Position numbers and translations under genes: made by a program
The notes under the pieces: model-generated
Databases searched by the model: none
What the model saw: only the letters and a program-made list of their open reading frames with translations
What the model was told of the DNA's origin: nothing
In this document: positions 9,274 through 17,626 of the stretch, piece after piece
Layout of the letters: each line of letters opens with the position of its first letter
Numbering within the stretch: position 1 is the first letter of the stretch
DNA from: Pseudalgibacter ostreae
Lineage (GTDB): Bacteria; Bacteroidota; Bacteroidia; Flavobacteriales; Flavobacteriaceae
Direction: 5' to 3'
NCBI RefSeq assembly: GCF_042427585.1
Contig: NZ_JBHMFC010000001.1
Location: forward strand, 62,001-126,000
DNA length: 64,000 bases

Positions 9274-9810
9274 TTATTGCGCTGTAACGGTATAGGTTAC
9301 TTGGGTTTTAAAAACCGTTTGGACCTTACTAGCTAACGCCATATTGTTATAAGTATTTGCCCCTGCCCCCTTATAGGTTATGCTAATATTACGAACACCA
9401 CCACCTTTTGAGTTAGACAGAATAATGGCCTCTTCTGAAGACAAAAAGGGCATGGCGTATGTGGCATTGGAAAAAGCATTTGTTGTACCTGCAGAGGCAG
9501 CAACCTGTATAGTATTGGCTGCAATAACATCTGGCAGTCCAACAGCTCCCGAATGCATTAAATGTCCATCTGATTTTACAGTTATTACCATACCAGCTGT
9601 ACCAGAAACCGTTAAGTGATCGGGCTGTAAAACATCCACACCACTTTCATACTTAGCAGCAGTATCATATACCAAATCGACTTCGGTCGTATTCACCTTC
9701 AAGGTTTGAATGGGATGTAAGTTTATGTTCAGAGTGACGGCACTTCCTGTTTGCGCTGTAATGGCACCTCCTAAAAATAAAACTAAAGTAATTAAAACAG
9801 CATTTTTCAT
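9274..9810 (-). CDS. Small pilin-like secreted subunit (second copy)
   Basis: 178 residues with a signal peptide ending AITAQ. It aligns along its length with the neighbouring 181-residue subunit: N-terminal strand VTLNINLHPIQTLKVNT, KYESGV turn, MVITVKSDG strand and C-terminal FKTQVTYTVTAQ. Identity is moderate, so this is an old duplication rather than a recent one, and the two may play different roles (rod versus adaptor subunit). It is the first gene after the AraC regulator on the same strand. No terminator is obvious after it, so it may be cotranscribed with the second subunit through the 380-base spacer. Confidence 0.6.
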   Translation of the reverse strand: MKNAVLITLVLFLGGAITAQTGSAVTLNINLHPIQTLKVNTTEVDLVYDTAAKYESGVDVLQPDHLTVSGTAGMVITVKSDGHLMHSGAVGLPDVIAANTIQVAASAGTTNAFSNATYAMPFLSSEEAIILSNSKGGGVRNISITYKGAGANTYNNMALASKVQTVFKTQVTYTVTAQ

Positions 9811-9894
9811 AACTCAAGTATTAAAAAACATAAACGATACTCTACGACTTTACTTTTATTCTATTTCAGAATAAAAACCATTTCAATTTAAAAA

Positions 9895-10758
9895 TTAAAA
9901 AATGGCGTACTCAGCTTTACGCAAATCACTAGGGCTATTGCCGGTGTGCTTTTTAAAGAAAGCACTAAAATTCCCTTCATCGCTAAAACCTACCTCATGA
10001 GCAATTTCGGCTATAGTCAGGTTTGAATGCTTTAATTCCCGTGTACTTTCACTAATTATTTTATCAATAATGATTTGTTTGGCCGGTTTTCCAAACCAAG
10101 ACTCGGTTATTTCTGTTAAGCGTCTTGGAGTAACGTGTAAAGCTTCAGCATAATAACTCACGTTTCGACTGTTCTTGTATTCTTTTTGTAATAATACGCG
10201 AAATTGGTTTGCTGTATCTATATAAAGATAATTTCCTTTTAGTTGGGTCTTACGATCTTCTATATAATACAATCCATTAAGGATAAGAATTTCGATACAG
10301 TTATGCACTAAAGCAACATATAAACCTGTATGTTTCTTTTCTTTAAACATAGCAAGTCTATCTATAAATATTTTTTTTACTTCTTCCACAGATGCTACAG
10401 AAGAGGTAATATACACATCATCTTGGGTATTGAAAAAGAGTTCTGAGTTTAACAATTGACTATCCGCAGCAGATTGCTCATAAAAAGCAGCATTAAAAAC
10501 AAATACATACACCTGCCCCTCATTTTCGCAGTCGGCACAATACGTTACATCTGTAAAGGGTGCAAGAAAAACAAAGTTACCCGCTTCAAGATCATATTTC
10601 TTATTGTTGATTAACATTTGAGTTCTATTCATCACTAAATAAATCACAAAATAACCCATAGTATTAAATTGGCGATTACCATGGTTTCTTTTTATAATTT
10701 CATCAAGAGCATGAATACTGAATCCATTTGCTTTAAGTTCAGGTGTTATTTTATACAT
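9895..10758 (-). CDS. AraC-family transcriptional regulator of the fimbrial-type locus
   Basis: 287 residues. The N-terminal part is a cupin-like sensing region containing a CADCENEG segment. The C-terminal 100 residues form the AraC double helix-turn-helix, with IAEIAHEVGFSDEGNFSAFF followed by KKHTGNSPSDLRK, which is diagnostic. It is a cytoplasmic DNA-binding protein. It lies 84 bases upstream of the first pilin-like gene on the same strand, so control of that locus is the natural inference. The inducer is unknown. The CxxC-like cysteine pair could sense metal or redox state, but that is speculation. Confidence 0.85.
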   Translation of the reverse strand: MYKITPELKANGFSIHALDEIIKRNHGNRQFNTMGYFVIYLVMNRTQMLINNKKYDLEAGNFVFLAPFTDVTYCADCENEGQVYVFVFNAAFYEQSAADSQLLNSELFFNTQDDVYITSSVASVEEVKKIFIDRLAMFKEKKHTGLYVALVHNCIEILILNGLYYIEDRKTQLKGNYLYIDTANQFRVLLQKEYKNSRNVSYYAEALHVTPRRLTEITESWFGKPAKQIIIDKIISESTRELKHSNLTIAEIAHEVGFSDEGNFSAFFKKHTGNSPSDLRKAEYAIF

Positions 10759-11124
10759 ACAGCTTGGGGCTTAAATTTTTTCAAAAACTTGTTGTAGCAA
10801 GTTAATGAAAAACTAGAACAATTAAGAACTTTTTAGAAGCAAAAAACCGGAGTATTTAAAATTGTTTAGAATTATGTTTTTTACTTAAAAACACCATAAT
10901 TTTCGCATAAAACACAAACTATTATAGAAAACTCTAACTTAAATAACTTCTTTTTATTATATCTTTGTGAGTACTCATACATAAGCTTAATTAATAAACT
11001 GTTATCCGTATAGACTAGCTTATGTATAGAACATAACCAAAAATCTTCTTTTTTTTTCATAGCAATACACATTATAAATATGAAAAAAATATAGGGTTTC
11101 ACAATTTTAAAAAAATAAAAATAT
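10759..11124. other. Non-coding region upstream of the TerB-like gene
   Basis: 366 bases between divergently oriented genes. It contains a TATCTTTG -7 box (10960-10967, plus strand) followed after nine bases by a perfect 11-base inverted repeat. A 73-codon minus-strand frame here is lysine- and phenylalanine-rich low-complexity sequence, and I do not regard it as a gene. Nothing else is evident. Confidence 0.5.
10960..11027 (+). promoter_or_regulatory. Promoter -7 box and 5' leader hairpin of the TerB-like gene
   Basis: TATCTTTG at 10960-10967 predicts a start near 10972 and a leader of about 150 bases. The leader begins with ATACATAAGCT (10977-10987), whose exact complement AGCTTATGTAT lies at 11017-11027, giving an 11-base-pair stem with a 29-base loop. 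A nine-thymine run follows about 20 bases later, too far for a classical terminator. Function unknown. Confidence 0.4.
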
Positions 11125-11556
11125 ATGTCGTTTTCAGATTTATTTGATAGTGGGTTTAAAAAGCGTAATGAGGATCATTTTGCAGCTATTGTAAGAGTAG
11201 CCATGGACGATGGAAGCATTTCGGAAGAAGAAAAAGCTTTTTTAGACAGGCTCGCACAAAATCTAAATATTGGTGTTGAGGATTACAAACTTATATTAAA
11301 AGATTACAAATCACACCCCATTAACCCACCGGTTTCTTACGATATGCGTTTAGAGCGTTTATACGATTTAGTGCGTATGGTATATGTTGACCCTATTGAA
11401 GGCAATCAAGAACATAGTTTATTGAAAAAAATTGCGGTTGGGCTTGGGTTTCATGCCGTAAACGTTAAGTACATTCTAGACAAAGCCTTAACTTTGGTCA
11501 AAAATGGTGCCGACTTAGACTTATTTATCCAAGAAATAAAAAATATGAACACCTAG
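11125..11556 (+). CDS. TerB-like (DjlA/TerB fold) protein
   Basis: 143 residues, all helical in appearance, with the acidic MDDGSISEEEKAFLDRLAQ motif (residues about 29-47) typical of TerB and DjlA N-terminal domains, where the acidic residues can bind metal. There is no signal peptide or membrane segment, so it is cytoplasmic. TerB proteins belong to tellurite-resistance and general stress modules, but here it stands alone without terC, terD or terE. I would not claim tellurite resistance. It has a long leader and is followed by an intrinsic terminator. Confidence 0.8.
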   Translation: MSFSDLFDSGFKKRNEDHFAAIVRVAMDDGSISEEEKAFLDRLAQNLNIGVEDYKLILKDYKSHPINPPVSYDMRLERLYDLVRMVYVDPIEGNQEHSLLKKIAVGLGFHAVNVKYILDKALTLVKNGADLDLFIQEIKNMNT

Positions 11557-11583
11557 TAAGTCTTAGGATTTACACATATAAAC

Positions 11584-11635
11584 AGCGGCTGAATAACGTA
11601 TTGATAAACACTCATGCAGCCGCTTTCTTTTTCTT
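11584..11635 (+). terminator. Intrinsic terminator of the TerB-like gene
   Basis: AGCGGCTG (11584-11591) and its exact complement CAGCCGCT (11617-11624) form a GC-rich 8-base-pair stem followed by the T-rich stretch TTCTTTTTCTTTT. It lies between the convergent TerB-like and fbp genes and would end plus-strand transcription just before the fbp stop codon. Confidence 0.7.
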
Positions 11636-12640
11636 TTAAGCGTTTTTCATAAACTCTTCTGCTTTTTCCACCATCAACCTACTACCACAAACGAAAGGCA
11701 CACGCTGGTGCAGTTCTGTAGGCTCAATATCCATAATTCTAGTATACCCATCACTAGCTTTGCCACGGGCTTGTTCGGCTAAAAAAGCCATAGGATTGCA
11801 CTCGTATAGCAATCGCAATTTTCCATTGGGATTTTTAGAGCTTTGTGGATAAAGATAAATGCCTCCTTTTATCATGTTTCTATGAAAGTCTGAAACTAAA
11901 GACCCGATATACCTGCTCGTATATGGGCGATCCTCTTCTTCTTTCTGACAATATTTAATATAGTTTTTGATACCCTGTGGAAAATGGATGTAGTTACCTT
12001 CATTCACAGAATAAATAGAACCGCTTTCTGGAAACTCCATGCAAGGGTGAGACAAATAAAAAGAGCCTATTGCAGGGTTTAGAGTAAAACCGTTTACACC
12101 ATCACCAGTTGTGTAAACCAACATCGTAGAGGTGCCATAAACAATGTAGCCCGCCGCCACTTGCTCGCTACCTTTTTGCAAAAAATCTTTAAGCATAACA
12201 GGTGTTCCTACAGGAGTTACGCGTCTATAAATTGAAAAAATTGTCCCTACGGATACATTTACATCAATGTTCGACGAACCATCTAAAGGATCGATCAATA
12301 CCACATATTTATTCTGGTGGTTTTCATCTTGGCTATTTATAGTTATAAAATCGTCTTCTTCTTCACTGGCAATGCCGCAAACAATATTTCGCTTGGTAAG
12401 CGTCTGTATAAATTTTTCATTAGCATATACATCTAATTTTTGCTGATCTTCACCTTGAATATTTGTATCGCCCGCAGCTCCAATAATATCTACCAGACCT
12501 GCTTTGTTCACTTCATGGTTTACTATTTTTGCAGCCAATCGTAGTGAGTTTAAAAGGCTTGACAATTCGCCCGAAGAGTATTGAAAAGAAGATTGATTTT
12601 CAATGATAAATTCGCCTAAAGTCTGTTTTTTATGAGTCAT
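11636..12640 (-). CDS. fbp: Class I fructose-1,6-bisphosphatase
   Basis: 334 residues, the usual length. The metal and substrate site motif LIDPLDGSSNIDVNVSVGT lies near residue 115, and the acidic EEEDD segment and the GGIYLYPQS region near 255 are present. It hydrolyses fructose 1,6-bisphosphate to fructose 6-phosphate, the committed step of gluconeogenesis, in the cytoplasm. It converges on the TerB-like gene and is divergent from the GNAT gene. A near-consensus -7 box (GATATTTG on the minus strand, 12662-12669) lies 21 bases upstream. Nothing unusual. Confidence 0.96.
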   Translation of the reverse strand: MTHKKQTLGEFIIENQSSFQYSSGELSSLLNSLRLAAKIVNHEVNKAGLVDIIGAAGDTNIQGEDQQKLDVYANEKFIQTLTKRNIVCGIASEEEDDFITINSQDENHQNKYVVLIDPLDGSSNIDVNVSVGTIFSIYRRVTPVGTPVMLKDFLQKGSEQVAAGYIVYGTSTMLVYTTGDGVNGFTLNPAIGSFYLSHPCMEFPESGSIYSVNEGNYIHFPQGIKNYIKYCQKEEEDRPYTSRYIGSLVSDFHRNMIKGGIYLYPQSSKNPNGKLRLLYECNPMAFLAEQARGKASDGYTRIMDIEPTELHQRVPFVCGSRLMVEKAEEFMKNA

Positions 12641-12734
12641 TAAAAGAACATTTTATTTTTGCAAATATCTGAAATCTTTTACAAACTACATCGATTTCGT
12701 TACATTTAAGATTTCCATACCATCAAGTTTAAAC

Positions 12735-12742
12735 TATCTTTG
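12735..12742 (+). promoter_or_regulatory. -7 box of the GNAT gene
   Basis: TATCTTTG, an exact TAnnTTTG match, lies 19 bases before the ATG. No clear -33 TTTG partner is seen. Confidence 0.5.
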
Positions 12743-12761
12743 TGTTTTTTATATTAAAACT

Positions 12762-13250
12762 ATGGATTTCGTAATAAGAAAAGCAAAAACCGAGGATATG
12801 CCACAGGTTTTTTCCTTAATTAAGCAACTCGCTGATTTTGAAAAAGAGTCTGATGCCGTGATAATTACCATAAACGACCTAATAAAAGATGGTTTTGGAG
12901 CACAACCTGCATTTTTTTGTTTTGTTGCTGAAATAAACAACAAAATTGAAGGAATTGCGTTAGGTTTTAACCGGTATTCCACATGGAAAGGAAAGATATT
13001 GCATTTGGAAGATTTAATTGTCAACCAAGATCTGCGAGGCTCCGGAATGGGAACGGCACTTTTAAATCAGGTAATAACATATGGCCATACATTAGGCGTA
13101 AAACGCATTAGTTGGGAGGTGCTGGATTGGAATACAGCTGCTATAGATTTTTATAAACAAAAAGGAGCCCATATCATGGACGATTGGCGTGTTGTACATA
13201 TAAATGAAGAAGGAATTGAGAATTATATGTCTCGGTTAAAAAACAAATAA
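12762..13250 (+). CDS. GNAT N-acetyltransferase, spermidine/diamine acetyltransferase type
   Basis: 162 residues covering a complete GNAT fold. The acetyl-CoA loop is RGSGMGTALL near residue 95. The preceding YSTWKGKILHLEDLIV block is characteristic of the SSAT/thialysine acetyltransferase branch, and the protein ends with the WEVLDWNTAAIDFYKQKGA strand-helix. It transfers acetyl from acetyl-CoA to a primary amine; polyamine or diamine is the likeliest substrate but is not proven. Cytoplasmic. Monocistronic or loosely linked to the aspartate kinase gene 139 bases downstream. Confidence 0.9.
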   Translation: MDFVIRKAKTEDMPQVFSLIKQLADFEKESDAVIITINDLIKDGFGAQPAFFCFVAEINNKIEGIALGFNRYSTWKGKILHLEDLIVNQDLRGSGMGTALLNQVITYGHTLGVKRISWEVLDWNTAAIDFYKQKGAHIMDDWRVVHINEEGIENYMSRLKNK

Positions 13251-13389
13251 AACACAGAACCATTCGTATTGTTTTAACCAAAGCCCCATTAACTACAACC
13301 TAAACCTTATAAGATTTTTAATGGTTTTGCTTTCGTATTTTTAAACAAAAGACGTTACAAAAGCCACATTTACATTAAAATAATATGTT

Positions 13390-14685
13390 TTGAATAGAAT
13401 ACAAGTTTTTAAATTTGGGGGCGCATCGGTAAAAGACGCTAAAGCTATAAAGCATCTGGCATCCCTACTACACCAAATAGGTTGTCAGGATACACTAATA
13501 ATCGTATCTGCGATGGGGAAAACCACCAATGCTTTAGAGGTTGTGGTAGACAATTACTTCAATAATAAAGCAGAATTAACAAACGCAATTCAAGAGGTAA
13601 AAAAATACCATTTAGATATTTTAATGGATTTATTTGATGTTCATGACTTTGACAGACATTCGGACCAAGTAGCAAACCACCCTTCTTTTAAAAAGTTAAC
13701 TGTTTTTTTTGATGAGCTCTCAACATTTCTAAAACACAATACCGCTTCCGATTACAATTTTGTTTATGATCAAGTGGTTGGATATGGTGAATTGATATCA
13801 ACCACTATAATAAGTGACTACCTGAATTATATTGGCATCCAAAATAAGTGGCACGATGTACGCCATCATATTAAAACGGATTACTATTACCGAAATGCTC
13901 GGGTAGATTGGGCACTCACAAAATCCCTCATTACATTAAATATCGATCCTACTGTTCTAAATATCACACAAGGTTTTTTAGGTTGTGACCCCAATAATTT
14001 CACTACAACCTTGGGCAGAGAGGGAAGCGATTATACTGCTGCTATTTATGGCTATTGCCTAAATGCTAAAAACGTGACCATTTGGAAAGACGTTCCTGGA
14101 GTTTTAAACGCCGATCCCCGTTATTTTAAAAACGCCCAATTGCTCAATAAAATCTCGTATCGTGAAGCAATGGAACTGGCTTTTTACGGAGCGTCTGTTA
14201 TACATCCCAAAACATTGCAACCTCTACAGAAAAAAGAAATCCCATTACTTGTAAAATCATTCTTAAATCCAGAGTCGGCTGGTACCGTAATCAGTAAAAA
14301 TGCCACATTAGACCCTATGGTACCATGTTTAATCGTAAAGAAAGGGCTGGTTTTAATTTCTTTATCATCTTTGGATTTCTCACACATAATTGAAGACAAT
14401 ATCAGCATGATTTTCAACATATTACATACACATAAAATGAAAGTAAGCGTCATTCAAAATTCGGCTATTAGTTTTTCCATATGTGTAGATAATCTCTATA
14501 ATAATTTAGACAAGCTGCTACAGGACCTGAAGATCAAATTTAAAGTTTCCTGTAAAAAAAACGTGTCGCTATATACCATTTTACATTATAATCAAGACAT
14601 TATCGACCAAGTTGAATTGGGCAAAACAGTGTTATTAAAGCAATTAACACCCGAAACTGTTCAAGTCGTTACGCACAGCAATTAA
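13390..14685 (+). CDS. Aspartate kinase
   Basis: 431 residues. It begins with the kinase motif VFKFGGASV (usually KFGGTSV) and has the TLGREGSDYTAA phosphate-binding motif near residue 210 and WKDVPGVLNADPR near 237. The C-terminal 120 residues are an ACT-like pair with weak conservation, so allosteric control may be altered. The reaction is ATP-dependent phosphorylation of L-aspartate, the first step to lysine, threonine, methionine and diaminopimelate. The only available start is TTG: an in-frame stop lies nine bases upstream (13381-13383) and the nearby ATG is out of frame. It is a monofunctional enzyme, with no fused homoserine dehydrogenase. Confidence 0.93.
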   Translation: MNRIQVFKFGGASVKDAKAIKHLASLLHQIGCQDTLIIVSAMGKTTNALEVVVDNYFNNKAELTNAIQEVKKYHLDILMDLFDVHDFDRHSDQVANHPSFKKLTVFFDELSTFLKHNTASDYNFVYDQVVGYGELISTTIISDYLNYIGIQNKWHDVRHHIKTDYYYRNARVDWALTKSLITLNIDPTVLNITQGFLGCDPNNFTTTLGREGSDYTAAIYGYCLNAKNVTIWKDVPGVLNADPRYFKNAQLLNKISYREAMELAFYGASVIHPKTLQPLQKKEIPLLVKSFLNPESAGTVISKNATLDPMVPCLIVKKGLVLISLSSLDFSHIIEDNISMIFNILHTHKMKVSVIQNSAISFSICVDNLYNNLDKLLQDLKIKFKVSCKKNVSLYTILHYNQDIIDQVELGKTVLLKQLTPETVQVVTHSN

Positions 14686-14711
14686 ATAAACTATTTACTA
14701 CCTTTACCGCC

Positions 14712-16544
14712 ATGACCAAACAACAAGATACCGGGTTGGTAACCGCCAAAGAAGTCGCAAAAGCCATACAAATGGACAATTATGGCTTTATAGGAACTTT
14801 TATAGGCTGGGGCTTAATGAAGCTTCTAAAAATATCTACTCTTAATAAGGTTTATAATCGTAATAAACATTTAAGTGATGTGCCCTTTTTAAATGGTATT
14901 CTAGACGATTTTCAAATTAAATTTGAAATCCCGGAAGAAGACTTAAAGCGCTTGCCTAAAACCGGAGCCTATATTACTGTTTCCAATCATCCATTGGGCG
15001 GTATTGATGGTATTTTACTTTTAAAGCTGATGCTCCAACAACGTAAAGACTTTAAGATTATAGCCAATTTCTTACTACACAGAATAGAGCCTTTAAAGCC
15101 ATATATCATGCCTGTAAACCCTTTTGAGGACAGGAAAGATATTAAGTCAAGTGTTGTTGGTTTTAAAAATGCTATTCTACATTTAAGAGCAGGGCATCCC
15201 TTAGGCATTTTTCCCGCTGGTGAAGTATCCACCTATCGTGATGGTAAACTAATGGTAGACAAACCTTGGGAAGAAGCGGCCATGAAACTGGTTAAAAAAG
15301 CAGAAGTACCTATTGTCCCTATTTATTTTCATGCTAAAAACAGCAAGTTGTTCTATAAGCTTTCAAAAATTAGCGACACCTTCAGAACTGCAAAATTACC
15401 ATCGGAACTCTTAACGCAAAAACGGCGTATCATAAAAGTGAGAATAGGTAGACCTATTTCAGTAGAAGACCAAAAAGAGCACCAAACCCTTGAAGAGTTT
15501 TCAGAATTTATAAGGCGTAAAACATATATGCTTTCTAATGCTTTTGAAGAAAAGTCTAAGATTTTGAATAATATATCATCTACTTTAAAAACACCCAAAC
15601 CTCCTAAAAACATTGTAACCCCTGTGGACACAGCGCTAATGGTTAAAGAAGTTGAGGATTTACGCAAAGGCGATTTCAGACTTTTAGAAAGCAAGAATTA
15701 CGAAGTGTTTTTAGTTCAAGCAGAGCAGATACCCCATATTTTACGTGAAATTGGCCGTTTGCGCGAAATTACTTTTAGAGAAGTTGGAGAAGGCACCAAC
15801 GAAGCCATAGATCTAGATGCTTTCGATACCTATTACCATCACATGTTTTTATGGGACAGTGAGCGCAAACTTATCGCAGGCGCCTATAGAATGGGCTTGG
15901 GGTCCAAGATTTTCGAGCGTTACGGTATAAACGGCTTTTATCTTCAAGATTTGTTTCGTTTTGAACCCGAGCTTTATAAAATGATGAGCCAATCTATCGA
16001 AATGGGCCGTGCATTTGTTATTAAAGAGTATCAACAAAAACCCATGCCTCTTTTTTTACTTTGGAAAGGTATTGTACATACCACTTTGCGTTTTCCTGAA
16101 CATCAATTTTTAATTGGCGGCGTTAGTATAAGCAATCAATTTTCAAACTTCTCGAAGTCCTTGATGATTGAGTTTATGAAATCGCATTATTACGATCCTT
16201 ATATTGCACAATATGTGCATCCAAAGAAAGAGTTTAAAGTAAAACTGAAAGATGCCGATAAGGATTTTGTTTTTGATGAAACTGAGGCCGACTTAAATAA
16301 GTTCGACAAAATTATAGATGAAGTTGAGCCAGGCGCTTTACGTCTTCCTGTGTTACTTAAAAAATACATCAAACAGAACGCCCGCTTAGTTGCTTTTAAT
16401 GTGGACCCGCTGTTTAACAACTCGGTAGACGGTTTGATGTATATTAAAATTGCCGATTTACCAGAAAGTACAGTACGCCCTGTTATGGAAGAGTTTCAGG
16501 CAGAACTAGAGCGCAAATTCATGGAAAATAATGGCGACAAATAA
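14712..16544 (+). CDS. olsF: Bifunctional OlsF-type aminolipid acyltransferase
   Basis: 610 residues with two joined domains. The N-terminal half is a PlsC-like acyltransferase with the catalytic NHPLGGID motif near residue 94, the FPAGEVST loop and a VPIVPIYFHAKNS strand. The C-terminal half (about 310-600) is a GNAT-like N-acyltransferase of the OlsB/hemolysin type (RLREITFREVGEGTN, GSKIFERYGINGFYLQDLFR, EMGRAFV). Fused enzymes of this order make ornithine or glycine lipids by N-acylation then O-acylation of an amino acid, as described for OlsF in Serratia and Flavobacterium. The head group cannot be told from sequence. It is expected at the inner face of the cytoplasmic membrane. It follows the aspartate kinase gene by 26 bases and may be cotranscribed. 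Confidence 0.85.
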   Translation: MTKQQDTGLVTAKEVAKAIQMDNYGFIGTFIGWGLMKLLKISTLNKVYNRNKHLSDVPFLNGILDDFQIKFEIPEEDLKRLPKTGAYITVSNHPLGGIDGILLLKLMLQQRKDFKIIANFLLHRIEPLKPYIMPVNPFEDRKDIKSSVVGFKNAILHLRAGHPLGIFPAGEVSTYRDGKLMVDKPWEEAAMKLVKKAEVPIVPIYFHAKNSKLFYKLSKISDTFRTAKLPSELLTQKRRIIKVRIGRPISVEDQKEHQTLEEFSEFIRRKTYMLSNAFEEKSKILNNISSTLKTPKPPKNIVTPVDTALMVKEVEDLRKGDFRLLESKNYEVFLVQAEQIPHILREIGRLREITFREVGEGTNEAIDLDAFDTYYHHMFLWDSERKLIAGAYRMGLGSKIFERYGINGFYLQDLFRFEPELYKMMSQSIEMGRAFVIKEYQQKPMPLFLLWKGIVHTTLRFPEHQFLIGGVSISNQFSNFSKSLMIEFMKSHYYDPYIAQYVHPKKEFKVKLKDADKDFVFDETEADLNKFDKIIDEVEPGALRLPVLLKKYIKQNARLVAFNVDPLFNNSVDGLMYIKIADLPESTVRPVMEEFQAELERKFMENNGDK

Positions 16545-16654
16545 GCCTTTGCAACTCCCACGTTTTACGCCGCTTATAAAGTTATAAAGTCCAAGAGCAT
16601 AACATCATAACTTGAATATTATATTTTTTTAATAAAATAAGTAGAAATAAAAGT

Positions 16655-16662
16655 TATATTTG
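16655..16662 (+). promoter_or_regulatory. -7 box of the DUF805 gene; decides its start
   Basis: TATATTTG is an exact TAnnTTTG match. A TTG codon that would extend the DUF805 frame (16660) lies inside this box, so translation must begin downstream at the ATG at 16693. Confidence 0.6.
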
Positions 16663-16692
16663 AAACCTACTAACCAAAAATTTAACCTAATT

Positions 16693-17055
16693 ATGAATTG
16701 GTATTTAAAAGTTTTAAAACAGTATGCAGATTTTTCTGGAAGAGCCAGAAGAAAAGAATATTGGATGTTTTTCTTATTTAACATTCTTATTTCTTATGGC
16801 ATTATTTTCTTAGCCGTGGGATTGGAGATGCCATCCCTATCTATTTTGAGCAGTATTTATTCGTTTGGAGTTTTAATTCCAGGACTTGCTGTTGGTGTTA
16901 GAAGAATGCATGATGTTGGAAAAAGCGGATGGTTTTTATTAATCCCGATATACAATTTGATTTTAGCTTGTACAGATAGTGAAGCGGGCACAAATAAATG
17001 GGGAACAAACCCTAAAACAAATCTTGAAGAAATTGATCAAATAGGTGTAGAGTAA
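16693..17055 (+). CDS. DUF805 family small membrane protein
   Basis: 120 residues from MNWYLKVLKQYADFSGRARR. The FSGRARRKEYW motif followed by three hydrophobic segments and the GVRRMHDVGKSGWFLLIP motif identifies DUF805 (YhaH/YhaI-like inner-membrane proteins). The molecular function is not established. The start was chosen because the promoter -7 box overlaps the longer frame. It ends 18 bases before a bidirectional terminator shared with the TM2-domain gene. Confidence 0.9.
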   Translation: MNWYLKVLKQYADFSGRARRKEYWMFFLFNILISYGIIFLAVGLEMPSLSILSSIYSFGVLIPGLAVGVRRMHDVGKSGWFLLIPIYNLILACTDSEAGTNKWGTNPKTNLEEIDQIGVE

Positions 17056-17073
17056 CACCTTGTTTCTAATCAT

Positions 17074-17109
17074 AAAAAAAGCAATCCTTTTAAAAGGATT
17101 GCTTTTTTT
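17074..17109. terminator. Bidirectional terminator between DUF805 and TM2 genes
   Basis: A perfect palindrome with arms AGCAATCCTTTT and AAAAGGATTGCT is flanked by seven A on the left and seven T on the right, serving convergent transcripts from both sides. Confidence 0.9.
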
Positions 17110-17127
17110 ATGCAGTTTATATGAAAA

Positions 17128-17517
17128 TTAAAACCAAGGTTTTTTACCTACCTGATACGTATTATAAAAGTCGGCATCAGATTTTGTTAAATAAATAACA
17201 CCTTCTATAAACCCTATAATACCAGCAAGACCGCAAGTAACTATTGAGGCTATCAACAAGATTATTCCTTCTTTATTATATCCTAAAACAAATTTATGGA
17301 TACCTAAAGACCCAAAAAGAATCCCTAAAACTCCAGCTAACACTTTTTTGTTTTCTCCTGAAACATTACTGAATGTTTCTTTAGCACTATGGGCAAATTC
17401 AGAAGCAGATTCTTTAGCTTCTTTTGCAAAATCGCTTGTACTGTTTTTTGCATCTTGATTAGCATTACCAGACCTATCGCTAAAGTCTTTATTGCTCGGT
17501 ATTTCTCTATCGGACAT
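17128..17517 (-). CDS. TM2-domain membrane protein
   Basis: 129 residues. The first 60 are hydrophilic, serine- and lysine-rich and probably disordered or helical (SAKETFSNVSGENKK). The rest is a TM2 domain: two membrane helices around residues 62-112 with the LGIHKFVLGYNKEGI and CGLAGIIGFIEGVIYL motifs. It ends with a conserved aromatic tail, VGKKPWF. TM2 proteins are small inner-membrane proteins of unknown function. The long charged N-terminus is longer than in minimal TM2 proteins. Confidence 0.88.
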   Translation of the reverse strand: MSDREIPSNKDFSDRSGNANQDAKNSTSDFAKEAKESASEFAHSAKETFSNVSGENKKVLAGVLGILFGSLGIHKFVLGYNKEGIILLIASIVTCGLAGIIGFIEGVIYLTKSDADFYNTYQVGKKPWF

Positions 17518-17626
17518 TTGGTTTAAATTTATGGTTTATTTATAAAAGTTAGTTAAAAATATTCTGCAATATAGTAAATGTATTATAAAAACACCTTAAT
17601 AGAAGAACACGTATTAATTCTCACAA

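Noticed and set aside
8348..9810. Type V (FimA/Mfa1) pilins
   Set aside because: The signal peptides lack a lipobox cysteine, the proteins are too small, and a PapD-like chaperone is present.
10881..11102. 73-codon minus-strand frame upstream of the TerB-like gene
   Set aside because: Low-complexity lysine/phenylalanine/tyrosine composition, no start-site signal, and it covers a better-supported promoter and hairpin on the other strand.
11125..11556. Tellurite-resistance operon
   Set aside because: Only the TerB fold is present; no terC, terD, terE or terZ is nearby.
16660..16692. Longer DUF805 frame from a TTG codon
   Set aside because: The TTG is part of the TATATTTG promoter box; the ATG at 16693 begins the normal family N-terminus.
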